DNA of 64,000 bases from DTU053 sp012520115. Lineage in GTDB: Bacteria > Bacillota > Clostridia > Oscillospirales > Acutalibacteraceae. Shown in pieces: positions 32,594-41,714 of this stretch. The stretch's first letter is position 1. Every line of letters starts with the position of its first letter. Position numbers and translations under genes: made by a program. Under the pieces are notes generated by a model. It made no database searches. It had not been told where the DNA came from and saw nothing but the letters and a program-made list of their open reading frames with translations. The stretch is taken from assembly GCA_050953725.1 (NCBI GenBank), contig JBMNNB010000003.1, positions 62,001 to 126,000 of the forward strand. Reading direction: 5' to 3'.

Positions 32594-34230
32594 GAGGCTA
32601 TCCTCTTTCTTATGATTTTTTTGGTGGAGGTTTTTTCAAAGCAGGTATTCCTCAGCTTGACTGCGGTTATGCTCTTGCAGGCGGGAAGCTGCTTGTTAAA
32701 CTTTTCGACAAGAGCCTCTATATGCTCCTTGATGTCTGCTATTTCATTTTCGATGATATAGTCTTCATCGGGGAATATTTCAGCCGTAACGGCCTTATTC
32801 TCCTCATATACAAGCACCTCGGCGATGGCGGGGAGCTTTACAAGCTGCATTTCAAGCTCCTCGGGATAGAGGTTTTTGCCGTTAGAGAGAATAATTACGT
32901 TCTTCTTTCTGCCGGTGATATATATGAAGCCGTCCTTGTCGATGTAGCCTATGTCGCCCGTTTTGAACCATTCGCCGTCGAAGGTTTCTTCGGTGGCCTT
33001 TTTATTGTTCCAGTAGCCCTTCATAATTATGCCGCCACGGACATAAAGCTCGCCTTCGCTCCTGCCGTCCGCTGCGTCGGTCTTTACTTCGACTCCGCTT
33101 AAGGGCAGACCCACGCTGCCGTCACGGTAGTGGTTGTTGCGGTTTACCGAGATTACCGGTGAGCACTCGGAAATGCCGTAGCCGATAAGAATATTTATGC
33201 CGAAGGCTCTGAAGGCCTTTACATAGTCGGGGTCAAGGGCTGCTCCGCCGCAAATGAGGATTTCAAGCTTGCCGCCGAACTCGCTCAAAACACGGGCAAA
33301 GAGCTTTCTTCTTACATCGATGCCGATTGAGTAAAGGAACAGACTTACTTTCATAAGGAATTTAAGCTGCTTTAACTTCCCTTCTGATTTTGCCTTATCC
33401 ATTATTTTTGAATAAAGGTTCTCGACTATGAGGGGGACCAAATACATTTCATGGGGCTTGTACTCCTTGATTTCGGCTGCGAAGCGCTTAAGACCCGAAT
33501 TGATGCAGGAGGCCTTGCCCTTATTGATGACTACAAGCAGGGCGATAATCGCATAGGCGTGGTTGAGCGGGAGAACAAAGAGGTTGTTGCCGCTGCTCTC
33601 TGCGTGCTTTGAGACGCCCATTGCGTCGCTGCAGAGATTAGAGTGTGAGAGCATGACTCCCTTAGCAATGCCCGTTGTACCGGAGGTGTAGATGATGATT
33701 GCGGTATCGGAGGGCTTTATTTTTACGTCGATTGCAGTTTTGTTTTCGGCCATTAAGGCGGCTTTGCCGCTTTCAAGGCAGCTTTGCAGATCCTTTTCCA
33801 TGCAAATCTCTTTTAAGAGTTCATTTGCCGCTTTGAATGACGGAACATACTCTGCAAACTGATTTGAATAGATAAGAAGTGATGCGCCCGTATCGGCCAG
33901 CACGAATTTTAGCTGCTCCTCGGAGAGCATTTTATCAAGGGGTACTGCGGTGTTGCCGGAAATCACAACGGCAAACCATGTGACAATCCACTCGTATGAG
34001 TTCTCACCGAGTATGGCAATGCGCTGCGAAGTATAGCCCTCCTTAATGAAATAGCGGGCTAAGGCATGCACCTCACTTATAAATTCGGCGTATGTCTTCT
34101 TATATGTATTTTTACGGATTTTATAGATATATGCGTCCCTTTCACCATACTTTTTTTCGGCAATGTCTAAAAGCTCTCTAACCGTCTGAAAGCTGTCCGA
34201 ATTGTAAAAGGGGTACTGCCTGTTTTTCAT
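32590..34230 (-). CDS. AMP-forming acyl-CoA/acyl-ACP synthetase
   Basis: The 546-residue protein is an ANL-superfamily adenylating enzyme. Visible motifs are IIYTSGTTGIAKGVMLSH (P-loop, about 180-197), GYGISECSP, GEWFKTGDIGYID and GRKKNVIILSNGKNLYPEE with the hinge and acyl-transfer region. A lysine in TSTKKIIRKRI near the C-terminus may be the adenylation lysine. It resembles long-chain fatty acyl ligases. Because the next, overlapping gene encodes an ACP, it probably loads fatty acids onto that ACP, as does the synthetase half of Aas in proteobacteria. CoA as acceptor cannot be excluded. Confidence 0.87.
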   Translation of the reverse strand: MKNRQYPFYNSDSFQTVRELLDIAEKKYGERDAYIYKIRKNTYKKTYAEFISEVHALARYFIKEGYTSQRIAILGENSYEWIVTWFAVVISGNTAVPLDKMLSEEQLKFVLADTGASLLIYSNQFAEYVPSFKAANELLKEICMEKDLQSCLESGKAALMAENKTAIDVKIKPSDTAIIIYTSGTTGIAKGVMLSHSNLCSDAMGVSKHAESSGNNLFVLPLNHAYAIIALLVVINKGKASCINSGLKRFAAEIKEYKPHEMYLVPLIVENLYSKIMDKAKSEGKLKQLKFLMKVSLFLYSIGIDVRRKLFARVLSEFGGKLEILICGGAALDPDYVKAFRAFGINILIGYGISECSPVISVNRNNHYRDGSVGLPLSGVEVKTDAADGRSEGELYVRGGIIMKGYWNNKKATEETFDGEWFKTGDIGYIDKDGFIYITGRKKNVIILSNGKNLYPEELEMQLVKLPAIAEVLVYEENKAVTAEIFPDEDYIIENEIADIKEHIEALVEKFNKQLPACKSITAVKLRNTCFEKTSTKKIIRKRIAS

Positions 34231-34288
34231 CTGATCGCCTCGCTTTGCGCTTTAATATGCCTGAACGATAGATTTTTTGCTTGATACA

Positions 34289-34317
34289 ATAATATCATTA
34301 ATTTTATATGAACGCAA
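34289..34317 (-). promoter_or_regulatory. Putative promoter of the acyl-activation operon
   Basis: Minus strand: TTGCGT (34317-34312), 17-base spacer, TATTAT (34294-34289), 58 bases before the synthetase start. The remainder of the gap 34318-34672 is extremely A/T-rich with no gene or recognisable RNA. Confidence 0.45.
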
Positions 34318-34672
34318 TATTAACAATTATTTTTGTGCAACATTTTTGCAATAAATAGCTATTATTAATAATTTTGTCTGATTTTTGCCTAATACTTGCG
34401 ACTTTGGGCTAATTTGTGTAAATTATAGGCATAAAAAGTGTTTTATTTTACGTGACAGAAAAATAACTTTTTGTCAAAATACACAAATTTTACTCTTAAA
34501 ACGGGCATTTTTTGAAGATGCTGGGTTTATTTTTCTAAATTGTAATTTAATTTTTATTAACAATTCAATTAAAATTACTTAATTTTCCGTATTTTATTAA
34601 CAAACAGTTAAAAAAATACCATAAAAATGGCATTATTCAGATGGGCTTTCGGCGCACTTTGGGCTGAGAAAA

Positions 34673-34706
34673 ATAAAAAACAACCTCCCTTTTCAGGGAG
34701 GTTGTT
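34673..34706 (-). terminator. Terminator of the hydrolase gene
   Basis: A perfect 12-bp stem AACAACCTCCCT (34679-34690) / AGGGAGGTTGTT (34695-34706) with a TTTC loop; on the minus strand a run of T follows. It lies 39 bases after the stop of the minus-strand hydrolase. Confidence 0.92.
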
Positions 34707-34745
34707 ACATAAAGATTAATAGCTTAACAATTTATTAATAATTGC

Positions 34746-35696
34746 TTATTTGATTCTGAATTCGCCGTTCATTACGGATACGAGCCAGTTCTTAATATCG
34801 AAATAGACCTTTTCCTTCTCCGTTTCGTTCAGAATCTCATGGCGCATATTCGGGTAGAGGATGACAGTAGGCTCGATTCCAGCAGCTTCGAGGGCATCGG
34901 CCAAGGCGATGACGCCTTTTCCGTTTGAGCCGACCGGGTCATTTTCACCGGATATGAGCAGCACGGGAAGGTAGAGGGGCATTCTTATCGTCCACTCGGG
35001 TGAGCAGGCGCCGAGCTGGAGTTTGAGCAAATCACGCAGGCCGCTTAATTTAAGATTGAAGTTGCAAAGGGGGTCCTCCCTGTACTTCTCCCTGTTTTCC
35101 AGGTCAACGGAAAGCCATGCAAGGGGGTCGTTGTCGTTCTTATAGGGCAGTGACCAGAGCTTGCCGAGCATCTGCATGGTGCCCATGCTGCTCTTTTCGC
35201 CGCCTATGGTGTTTGTGACCTTCTCGACTGCGTCCTTTAAAAGGGACACGACAGAGGGAATCTGACCGGTGCCGCAGAATATTGCGCCCGCCAGTTCCTC
35301 GCCGAAGTCGGCTGCATAGATTCTTGCCGCAAAGGAGCCCATGCTGTGGCCGAACAGGAAATACGGCAGCTCGGGATAGCGTTTTTTCATAATACGGGTG
35401 AGGATGTGCATATCGTCGACCATTCTGACATCGCCGTTTTCCTCAGTTGTGTATCCCAGTTCGGCTAAGGAATTTACGGACTTGCCGTGACCCAAATGGT
35501 CGTTGCCGCAGACCACAAAGCCGTTTGAAGCAAGGAAACGGGCAAAGTCGTCGTACCTGCCAATATGCTCACATACACCGTGGGCTATCTGGAACACACC
35601 GATAGGTGTTTCCTTATCGTCATGCCAGATTAAAGCCCTGATAAGATTCTTGCCTGTGGACGAGTTGTAATATGCTTCCTTACATATAACCGACAT
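34746..35696 (-). CDS. Alpha/beta hydrolase, monoacylglycerol-lipase type
   Basis: A 316-residue serine hydrolase of the monoacylglycerol lipase/lysophospholipase (Hydrolase_4) group. The oxyanion region is QIAHGVCEHIGRY, followed by GNDHLGHGKS; the nucleophile serine is in LFGHSMGSFAAR (about residue 115); an Asp in SGENDPVG and a His in NMRHEILNE complete the triad. It has no signal peptide and is cytoplasmic. Substrates are probably mono-esters of glycerol or lysolipids. The second ATG (35696) is chosen since AGGAGGT directly abuts the first. It is 49 bases downstream of the GH13 gene and may be cotranscribed. Confidence 0.85.
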   Translation of the reverse strand: MSVICKEAYYNSSTGKNLIRALIWHDDKETPIGVFQIAHGVCEHIGRYDDFARFLASNGFVVCGNDHLGHGKSVNSLAELGYTTEENGDVRMVDDMHILTRIMKKRYPELPYFLFGHSMGSFAARIYAADFGEELAGAIFCGTGQIPSVVSLLKDAVEKVTNTIGGEKSSMGTMQMLGKLWSLPYKNDNDPLAWLSVDLENREKYREDPLCNFNLKLSGLRDLLKLQLGACSPEWTIRMPLYLPVLLISGENDPVGSNGKGVIALADALEAAGIEPTVILYPNMRHEILNETEKEKVYFDIKNWLVSVMNGEFRIK

Positions 35697-35751
35697 ACAC
35701 ATACCTCCTAAAATTAATGTAACCTCTTAAACAAATATAGTATTGCGCACT

Positions 35752-37434
35752 TTAGAACATATAAACCCTTGTTTCGTAGGGCCGCAGGACAAATCCGTTC
35801 TGAGAGATGCCGCAGTTGTCGTAGTTTGAGATTTTAAGCTCGCCGAGGGACAGGTCGAAGCCTTCGGGGGCCTTGAAGCTTACGGGCTTTTCGCTGAAGG
35901 AGTTTATGACAAGCATCTTTTTGCCCTCGTAGTATCTTGAATAGACAAACAGCTCCTTGCTGTCCTCGTAATGCTCCTTGTATGAGCCGTAGATGACTAT
36001 TTCGTTCTCCTTGCGGAACTTTAAGAGCTTGCGGTAGAAGTTAAGAATCGAGTTCGGGTCCTTCTCCGCCGCCTCCACATTGATTTCCTTGTAGTTGGGA
36101 TTTATGTGGAACCATGCCTTTTCCGCCGTGGTGAAGCCCGCATTTTTCTTTGCAGACCACTGAACGGGGGTTCTGGCGTTATCCCTTGAGGCGTACTTGA
36201 CCATATTCATTATGGTGCTCTCTTTAAGACCTAACTTCTTGGCAAGGTTATAGTTATTGATGGTTGACACGTCGTCGTACATATCGATTGAGGGCAGGCC
36301 GATGTTGGTCATGCCGATTTCCTGACCCTGATAGATAAAGGGCGTGCCGCTCTGGCACATGTACATTACGGCGAGCATCTTTGCGCTCTCTACCCTGTAC
36401 TTTAAGCTGCCGTAGCGGTCGATAATTCTGGGCTGGTCATGGTTTTCTATATACAGTGCGTTCCATGCCTTGCCGTAGAGCTGCTGCTGCCAGTTTGAAT
36501 ATACCTTCTTGAGCTTTCTTAAGTTGAAGGGGCGTCTTATCCAGCTTACGAACAGGCAGTCCGCCTCCATGTGCTGGAAATGGAACATCATGTGCAGCTT
36601 CTGGTCGGGGCCTTCGGCGATGTGCTTTAAGGCACGCTTGGGAGTCATCATGGGCGCTTCGCCTATGGTTACGCAGTCGTACTTGTCGATGACTTCTTTT
36701 CTGAACTCGCCGAGGTACTCCGCAAGGTGCGGGCCGTCCATATAATGCTCGATGCCCGTTGCTACGGGAAGCGGGAAGCCGTCCGGCAGTCCCTCCGCCT
36801 TGGAGATGAAGGTAATGACGTCCTCTCTGAAGCCGTCAACGCCCATATCGAGCCAGTAGCGCATTATGTCCTTGACCTCTTCCCTGACCTTGGGATTGTC
36901 CATATTGAGGTCGGGCTGCTCGGTTGCGAACAGGTGCAGATACCATTTGTCGAGCTTTTCGTCATATTTCCAGCCGGGCTCTGAGAACACGGACTTCCAG
37001 TTATTCGGGGGCTTTTTGCCGCCTCTTTTGCCCTTGCGCCAAAAATAGTAATCGTGATAGGGGTTATCCTCGCCCTTTTTGCTCTCAAGGAACCATTCGT
37101 GCTGGTCTGAGGTATGGTTGACAACAAGGTCCATAATGACCTTCAGCCCCCGCTTATGGGCCTCGTCAAGCACCTCCTTGAATTCCTCGAGGGTTCCGTA
37201 CTCCGGATTGATGTCACGGTAGTCCGAAACATCGTAGCCGTAGTCCTTCTGGGGTGACTTGTAAAGGGGCGAAAACCAGATTGCGTCCACGCCGAGGCTC
37301 TTTATGTAGTCGAGCTTCGAGAGTATACCCTTAAGGTCGCCTATGCCGTCGCCGTTGCCGTCGCAAAAGCTTCTGGGCCATATCTGATAAACGGCCATTT
37401 CCTTGTACCATGATTTTTTGATTTCAGCAGTCAT
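35752..37434 (-). CDS. GH13 alpha-glucosidase (oligo-1,6-glucosidase type)
   Basis: The 560-residue enzyme is a cytoplasmic GH13 glucosidase, probably splitting isomalto-oligosaccharides, sucrose or trehalose-like alpha-glucosides. It begins WYKEMAVYQIWPRSFCDGNGDG and shows the conserved regions DLVVNHTS (I), GVDGFREDV with the nucleophile Asp (II), CVTIGEAP with the acid/base Glu (III) and IENHDQPR (IV). The QWSAKKNAGF segment and a C-terminal beta domain are typical of the oligo-1,6-glucosidase subgroup. The precise substrate is not readable from the motifs. ATG 37434 is preferred over GTG 37446, which overlaps AAAGG. It has its own promoter. Confidence 0.9.
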   Translation of the reverse strand: MTAEIKKSWYKEMAVYQIWPRSFCDGNGDGIGDLKGILSKLDYIKSLGVDAIWFSPLYKSPQKDYGYDVSDYRDINPEYGTLEEFKEVLDEAHKRGLKVIMDLVVNHTSDQHEWFLESKKGEDNPYHDYYFWRKGKRGGKKPPNNWKSVFSEPGWKYDEKLDKWYLHLFATEQPDLNMDNPKVREEVKDIMRYWLDMGVDGFREDVITFISKAEGLPDGFPLPVATGIEHYMDGPHLAEYLGEFRKEVIDKYDCVTIGEAPMMTPKRALKHIAEGPDQKLHMMFHFQHMEADCLFVSWIRRPFNLRKLKKVYSNWQQQLYGKAWNALYIENHDQPRIIDRYGSLKYRVESAKMLAVMYMCQSGTPFIYQGQEIGMTNIGLPSIDMYDDVSTINNYNLAKKLGLKESTIMNMVKYASRDNARTPVQWSAKKNAGFTTAEKAWFHINPNYKEINVEAAEKDPNSILNFYRKLLKFRKENEIVIYGSYKEHYEDSKELFVYSRYYEGKKMLVINSFSEKPVSFKAPEGFDLSLGELKISNYDNCGISQNGFVLRPYETRVYMF

Positions 37435-37510
37435 ACAGAATAACACCTTTCATTAAGTTTTTTGGAGCAAGGCGTCAATTATGCCTTCTGATTCATTCGA
37501 TATCTGGTTT

Positions 37511-37539
37511 ATTTTAACATCATTCATTAATTATGTAAA
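37511..37539 (-). promoter_or_regulatory. Promoter of the GH13 gene
   Basis: Minus strand: TTTACA (37539-37534), 17-base spacer, TAAAAT (37516-37511), 77 bases before the start. No CcpA-type cre box was recognised. Confidence 0.6.
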
Positions 37540-37714
37540 GGAATTAGCAAAAAAAGCCTGTAAATATATGCAGACTTACGAAATTTCAAAAATGAAAAAA
37601 TATACGCTTTTACGGCAAATCTGAAGATTGAAAATGCAGGGAGCTTGTGATATTATTGTTTGGTGTCATACTAATGTTGTCTGTATTCTGCTCATTTGAC
37701 GAAAGGAAGTCTTA

Positions 37715-38446
37715 ATGAAAAAGCTTAATAATATAACGCCGATTCCTCTTTTGCACCAGATTATCTGGTGGGTAGTGCGGGCGATGCTTTTAATCTTTGC
37801 TGTCCACGGCCTTTTCACCAACTCAGTGACGGAGTTTCTGATGGGCATGTTCTCGATTGCATTTTCGCACCTTTGGGATATGTTCCAGCTTTTCGGCGGC
37901 AAGTCCTTTATTACGAGGGTTTCATATTCAGGCCAGACTCTTCTTAATATCTTCATCTTCTTCGGCTGCGTTGTGGGGCCTTATCTTAACACTCAGACCA
38001 GCTTTCAGTATGCCGACGTAATACTGCATTTCACCTCCGGCATAGTTGCCACATGGTTCGGCTATGACCTGGCTGTCACGATGCAGGGCAGGCACAAGCC
38101 CTTGAGCCCCGCCCTTGCCTCCCTTTTCTCACTTGCCTTTTCCGTGTCTATCTCCGTCGGCTGGGAGTTCTATGAGTTCACAATGGACAGGCTTTACGGC
38201 TATGTGCTTCAGACCTCCGATATTTTAAGCGAGGTCGGCCTTGTAGACACTATGGTGGACCTGATTATGGCGGCGGCAGGCTCGATTCTGGGCATGTTCA
38301 TCATCGCCTTCTTCAGAAACGGCATTATCGGCAAGAACCGCAAGGAAGTAAGGGCGAGAGTCAAGGCGGAATACAAGAAAAGGCGGGAAATGGAGCTTCA
38401 GTTCGTAGAGGCCGAAAAGCAAAGGGAAAAAGAGCAGAAGAAATAA
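37715..38446 (+). CDS. YjdF/DUF2238-like polytopic membrane protein
   Basis: A 243-residue protein with about six membrane segments and a highly charged cytosolic tail (KKRREMELQFVEAEKQREK, a likely short coiled coil). The conserved features are YADVILHFTSGIVATW, VGWEFYEFTMDRLYG and DTMVDLIMAAAGSILG, which recall DUF2238 (YjdF) proteins with their D-x-x-x-H, E-x-x-E and D-T-M-x-D positions in or near the membrane. The biochemical role of that family is unknown. The gene stands alone between a divergent GH13 gene and its own terminator. AAAGGAAG precedes the ATG. Confidence 0.7.
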   Translation: MKKLNNITPIPLLHQIIWWVVRAMLLIFAVHGLFTNSVTEFLMGMFSIAFSHLWDMFQLFGGKSFITRVSYSGQTLLNIFIFFGCVVGPYLNTQTSFQYADVILHFTSGIVATWFGYDLAVTMQGRHKPLSPALASLFSLAFSVSISVGWEFYEFTMDRLYGYVLQTSDILSEVGLVDTMVDLIMAAAGSILGMFIIAFFRNGIIGKNRKEVRARVKAEYKKRREMELQFVEAEKQREKEQKK

Positions 38447-38452
38447 TAAGGG

Positions 38453-38487
38453 CGGCAATAAGGCTTTGCTTATTGCCGTTTGATTTT
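38453..38487 (+). terminator. Terminator of the YjdF-like gene
   Basis: CGGCAATAAG (38453-38462) pairs with CTTATTGCCG (38469-38478), followed by TTTGATTTT. Confidence 0.88.
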
Positions 38488-38640
38488 AAAGGCACAAATC
38501 TTACATTTTTCTTATACGCAAATTTACTTTAGATTTACAGTTTATTAACAGATTGGGTCCATTTATTAAATATATTTATTTTAAAGAATTATGAGTAAAC
38601 GAGTTATAATATATATTATTGAAATACAGGAGGAAGAGGA

Positions 38641-39495
38641 ATGGAAAAGAAGGTTAAGATTACAGCGGACAGTCCGGCTGATTTAACGCCGGAGCTTGCA
38701 AAGAGGTATGACGTTGGAATAGTTCCTCTGCACGTTATCTTAGGCGAGGAGAGCTTTGAGGACGGAGTAAACATTACGCCCGACGACATTTACAGATTCT
38801 ATGATGAACACAAGCAGCTGCCCAAAACCTCCGCCGTTACCATTGGCGAGTACGAGAGCTTTTTTAAGCAGTATACCGATGAAGGCTATGAAGTAGTACA
38901 CTTTTCTCTTTCTTCCGCTATTTCTTCCACACACGTCAACGCTGTCATTACCGCAAAGGAGCTCGAAGGTGTCTATGTGCTGGACTCAAAGAGCCTCTCG
39001 GTCGGTATTGCCATGCTTGTCATCAAGGCCGCCGAAATGCGTGACGAAGGGCTTTCGGCCAAGGAGATATTTGAGAAATGCGCAGCAATGCGTGACAAGG
39101 TCAAGTGCGACTTCATTCTTGACAACCTGGAATTTCTGCACAAGGGCGGCCGCTGCTCCGCACTTGCCGCCTTCGGAGCAAACGTGCTCGGCATCAAGCC
39201 CTCTATAATCATGCAGGACGGAGTTCTCTCCGTGGGCAAGAAGTACAGGGGCAAGACCGAAAACTGCTATATGCAGTATTTTAACGACAAGCTGGCTGCA
39301 TTCGAAGGCAGAATCGACACGGACAGGATATTCGTAAATCACACCGCCGGCGTCTCTCCGCAGTTTTTAGAGAGCGTGAAAAAGGAGCTTAAAAAGAGAC
39401 TGAAGCCCAAAGAGATTATCGAATGTGTTGCGGGCTGCACCATTACCGCCCACTGCGGTAAGCGAACCTTCTCCGTTATTTTCATGGAGAAATAA
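38641..39495 (+). CDS. DegV family fatty-acid-binding protein
   Basis: A 284-residue DegV protein. The N-terminal domain begins TADSPADLTPELAKRYDVGIVPL and has the lipid-contact segment TSAVTIGEYESFF (family T-S-q-p) and FSLSSAISST. The second domain contains DSKSLSVGIAMLV, LEFLHKGGRCS and the C-terminal NHTAGVSP. DegV/FakB proteins bind a fatty acid and present it to a kinase (FakA) to make acyl phosphate, the substrate of PlsX/PlsY. FakA is not in the window, though plsY is. GGAGGAAGAGGA lies upstream. Single gene. Confidence 0.92.
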   Translation: MEKKVKITADSPADLTPELAKRYDVGIVPLHVILGEESFEDGVNITPDDIYRFYDEHKQLPKTSAVTIGEYESFFKQYTDEGYEVVHFSLSSAISSTHVNAVITAKELEGVYVLDSKSLSVGIAMLVIKAAEMRDEGLSAKEIFEKCAAMRDKVKCDFILDNLEFLHKGGRCSALAAFGANVLGIKPSIIMQDGVLSVGKKYRGKTENCYMQYFNDKLAAFEGRIDTDRIFVNHTAGVSPQFLESVKKELKKRLKPKEIIECVAGCTITAHCGKRTFSVIFMEK

Positions 39496-39505
39496 ATAAA
39501 AGGCC

Positions 39506-39550
39506 TTATCTTAACGCAAATCCTCCTTAACACAGCTGCAATTAAGATAA
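39506..39550. other. Inverted repeat in the degV-radical SAM gap
   Basis: TTATCTTAA (39506-39514) and TTAAGATAA (39542-39550) are a perfect 9-bp inverted repeat 27 bases apart, upstream of the radical SAM promoter. It lacks a T-run; it may be a weak degV terminator or a protein-binding site. Confidence 0.3.
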
Positions 39551-39584
39551 CCCTCTAACATTGTAAAGCACGAAAATCTTTGAG

Positions 39585-39613
39585 TTTACAAAAATGGTCA
39601 CTCATGCTATAAT
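39585..39613 (+). promoter_or_regulatory. Strong promoter of the radical SAM gene
   Basis: TTTACA (39585-39590), 17-base spacer, TATAAT (39608-39613) with TGC directly before it (extended -10). Confidence 0.75.
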
Positions 39614-39679
39614 CTCAATATTATCCATTATTAATTCATTTCCGACATGCAATCATTGCACTATTTTGGAGGATTAAAA

Positions 39680-41095
39680 ATGTCATTAAAAACGAGTTTG
39701 TCAGAATCCGCCCTGAACAGGCTTGCGGACACTCTGCTGAACTATCTGAATAAAGACCCCGAAAAGAATCTGCCAAAGGCTCTTGATAAGGTCAAAATAG
39801 TTTTCTCCAGCGGAATGTTCCCCAGGGAAAACTATGATAAGATGCGTGAAGCCTCAAAGGACCCGGATAACACCTATGTTAAGCTTATCAAGAATCTGTT
39901 AAGGGATGTCGACCAGAACATCATAAGGCAGCTTCTTATTGCGCTCGGCTATCATGCAGCCTATCTCGGCACAAAGACCGTCAGGGCAAATAGGGATAAG
40001 TACAACTGCAATATTCCGTGGGTCATTCTGTTTGACCCCACAAGCGCCTGCAATCTTCGCTGCAAGGGCTGCTGGTCCTCGGAATACGGTCACAAGCAGA
40101 ACCTTACCCTTGACGAGATGCTCGACATAGTAAAGCAGGGCAAGGCTCTCGGCACTCATTTCTATATGTTCACCGGCGGCGAGCCGCTTATCAGAAAAGA
40201 CGACATTATCAAGCTCTGCGAGCAGAATCCGGACTGCGCCTTCCTTTCATACACCAACGGCACCCTTGTGGACGACGCATTCTGCGCCGAAATGAGGCGT
40301 GTGGGCAACCTCTCGCTGGCTCTTAGCATTGAGGGCACAGAGGAGTCCAACGACGCAAGGCGTGGCGAGGGAGTTTATAAGAAAACCCTTGAGGCAATGG
40401 ATATCCTGAAGAAAAACAGGTGCCTGTTCGGAATCTCCGTCTGCTATACCCGTGAGAATATCCCGATGGTCACATCTGACGAGTTCCTTGATTTAATGGT
40501 CGAGAAGGGCGTTAAGTACGCATGGTACTTCAACTATATGCCCGTCGGCAGCACCGCCGATAAGGAGCTTATCCCCACACCCGAGCAGAGAAAGTACATG
40601 TATTCGTGGATAAGGAAGACCCGCAGCTCTAAGGGCGGCAAGCCTATGTTCACGGTCGACTTCCAGGACGACGGCGAGTTCGTGGGCGGCTGCATTGCAG
40701 GCGGCAGAAACTACTTCCATATCAACTCCGCAGGCGACATTGAGCCCTGTGTATTTATACACTACTCCGACTCGAATATCAGGGAAAAGACCCTTCTGGA
40801 GGCTCTGCAGAGTCCTCTGTTCATGGCTTATCGCAGGGAGCAGCCCTTTAACGACAACCATCTGCGCCCCTGCCCGATGCTTGAAAACCCCGACGCCCTC
40901 CGCAGAATCGTCAAGGAGACGGGGGCTAAGTCCACCAACCTGCTCGAAGAGGAGGATGTGGAAACACTGTGCGCCCGCTGCGACTGCTTTGCTAAGGAAT
41001 GGCAGCCTGTCGCCGATGAGCTCTGGGCCACCACTCCCCACCCGAAGACCTTTACCCAGTATTACAGGGACAACGGTCAGGGCAAGAGGCAGTAA
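39680..41095 (+). CDS. Radical SAM protein with SPASM-like C-terminal domain
   Basis: A 471-residue radical SAM enzyme. The N-terminal 110 residues form a helical domain of unknown function. The [4Fe-4S] motif is in TSACNLRCKGCWSS (C-x-x-x-C-x-x-C, about 122-130), followed by MFTGGEPLIRK and SIEGTEESND. The C-terminal part has more cysteines (GGCIAGG, EPCVFIH, RPCPML and CARCDC), consistent with auxiliary clusters of SPASM/twitch type. No precursor peptide or pathway gene is adjacent, so the substrate is unknown. The ATG at 39680 follows GGAGG at 39668-39672. Confidence 0.82.
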   Translation: MSLKTSLSESALNRLADTLLNYLNKDPEKNLPKALDKVKIVFSSGMFPRENYDKMREASKDPDNTYVKLIKNLLRDVDQNIIRQLLIALGYHAAYLGTKTVRANRDKYNCNIPWVILFDPTSACNLRCKGCWSSEYGHKQNLTLDEMLDIVKQGKALGTHFYMFTGGEPLIRKDDIIKLCEQNPDCAFLSYTNGTLVDDAFCAEMRRVGNLSLALSIEGTEESNDARRGEGVYKKTLEAMDILKKNRCLFGISVCYTRENIPMVTSDEFLDLMVEKGVKYAWYFNYMPVGSTADKELIPTPEQRKYMYSWIRKTRSSKGGKPMFTVDFQDDGEFVGGCIAGGRNYFHINSAGDIEPCVFIHYSDSNIREKTLLEALQSPLFMAYRREQPFNDNHLRPCPMLENPDALRRIVKETGAKSTNLLEEEDVETLCARCDCFAKEWQPVADELWATTPHPKTFTQYYRDNGQGKRQ

Positions 41096-41115
41096 TTTAA
41101 TAACCGCATTATTAA

Positions 41116-41155
41116 AGCCGCTAAGCTCCGGGCTTAGCGGCTTCTTTGTGTCTTT
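41116..41155. terminator. Terminator between the radical SAM and ybjQ genes
   Basis: AGCCGCTAAGC (41116-41126) pairs with GCTTAGCGGCT (41132-41142), followed by TCTTTGTGTCTTTTT on the plus strand. It may also serve the convergent minus-strand gene. Confidence 0.85.
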
Positions 41156-41157
41156 TT

Positions 41158-41478
41158 CTATTCGATAACAACTGCAGTGCCTGAGGCGCAGGCCATAAGC
41201 ATTCCGCCGTTGGGGCCGAGTACTTCATAGTCAACCTTGACGCCGATAACTGCATTGGCGCCCAGATATTGTGCTCGCTGACACATCTCTGCCACTGCGC
41301 TGTTTCTTGCGGCGATAAACTCGTTCTCGTAGGTCTGCGAGCGTCCGCCGAAGAAATTCCTCATGCCTGCGGCAAAGTCCTTTATAAAGTCAACGCCCGA
41401 AATGACCTCGCCGAATACCAGGTCCTTATACTCCTTAATGTTTCTGCCTTCAATGCTGCCGGTGGTCGATAATATCAT
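41158..41478 (-). CDS. YbjQ/UPF0145 family protein
   Basis: A 106-residue protein of the YbjQ (DUF74) family, which forms pentameric beta-alpha rings. The signatures are GEVISGVDFIKDFAAGMRNFFGG, AEMCQRAQYLGANAVIGVKVDYEV and a C-terminal ASGTAVVIE. Some database models name it a heavy-metal-binding domain, but the function has not been established. AGGAGGAGC precedes the ATG. It stands alone. Confidence 0.9.
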   Translation of the reverse strand: MILSTTGSIEGRNIKEYKDLVFGEVISGVDFIKDFAAGMRNFFGGRSQTYENEFIAARNSAVAEMCQRAQYLGANAVIGVKVDYEVLGPNGGMLMACASGTAVVIE

Positions 41479-41658
41479 TTTTGCTCCTCCTAAACTTTGA
41501 GTATTACCCGTTGGTTGATTTCATTATATGACATTTTCCGCCTTTGACAATAATTTAACGTAAAATTTAAGATAAATGTAAGAATTGGGTGACTTGCATC
41601 GGACTGCTCCGCAAACTATATGTTTCTGCAATAAACAGCGTCGTACCCTTTACTCTTA

Positions 41659-41687
41659 TTGAATAAGTATATTATGTGTGCTACAAT
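41659..41687 (+). promoter_or_regulatory. Promoter of the GH16 gene
   Basis: TTGAAT (41659-41664), 17-base spacer, TACAAT (41682-41687) preceded by TGC. The leader would be only about 20 bases. Confidence 0.65.
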
Positions 41688-41714
41688 TTAGAAAATCCGG
41701 ATGGGGGTAAGAAT

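Noticed and set aside
34318..34672. Open frame at 34385-34582 and other short frames in the A/T-rich gap
   Set aside because: No ribosome binding site, composition-driven, extends into no known family; the gap appears to be non-coding.
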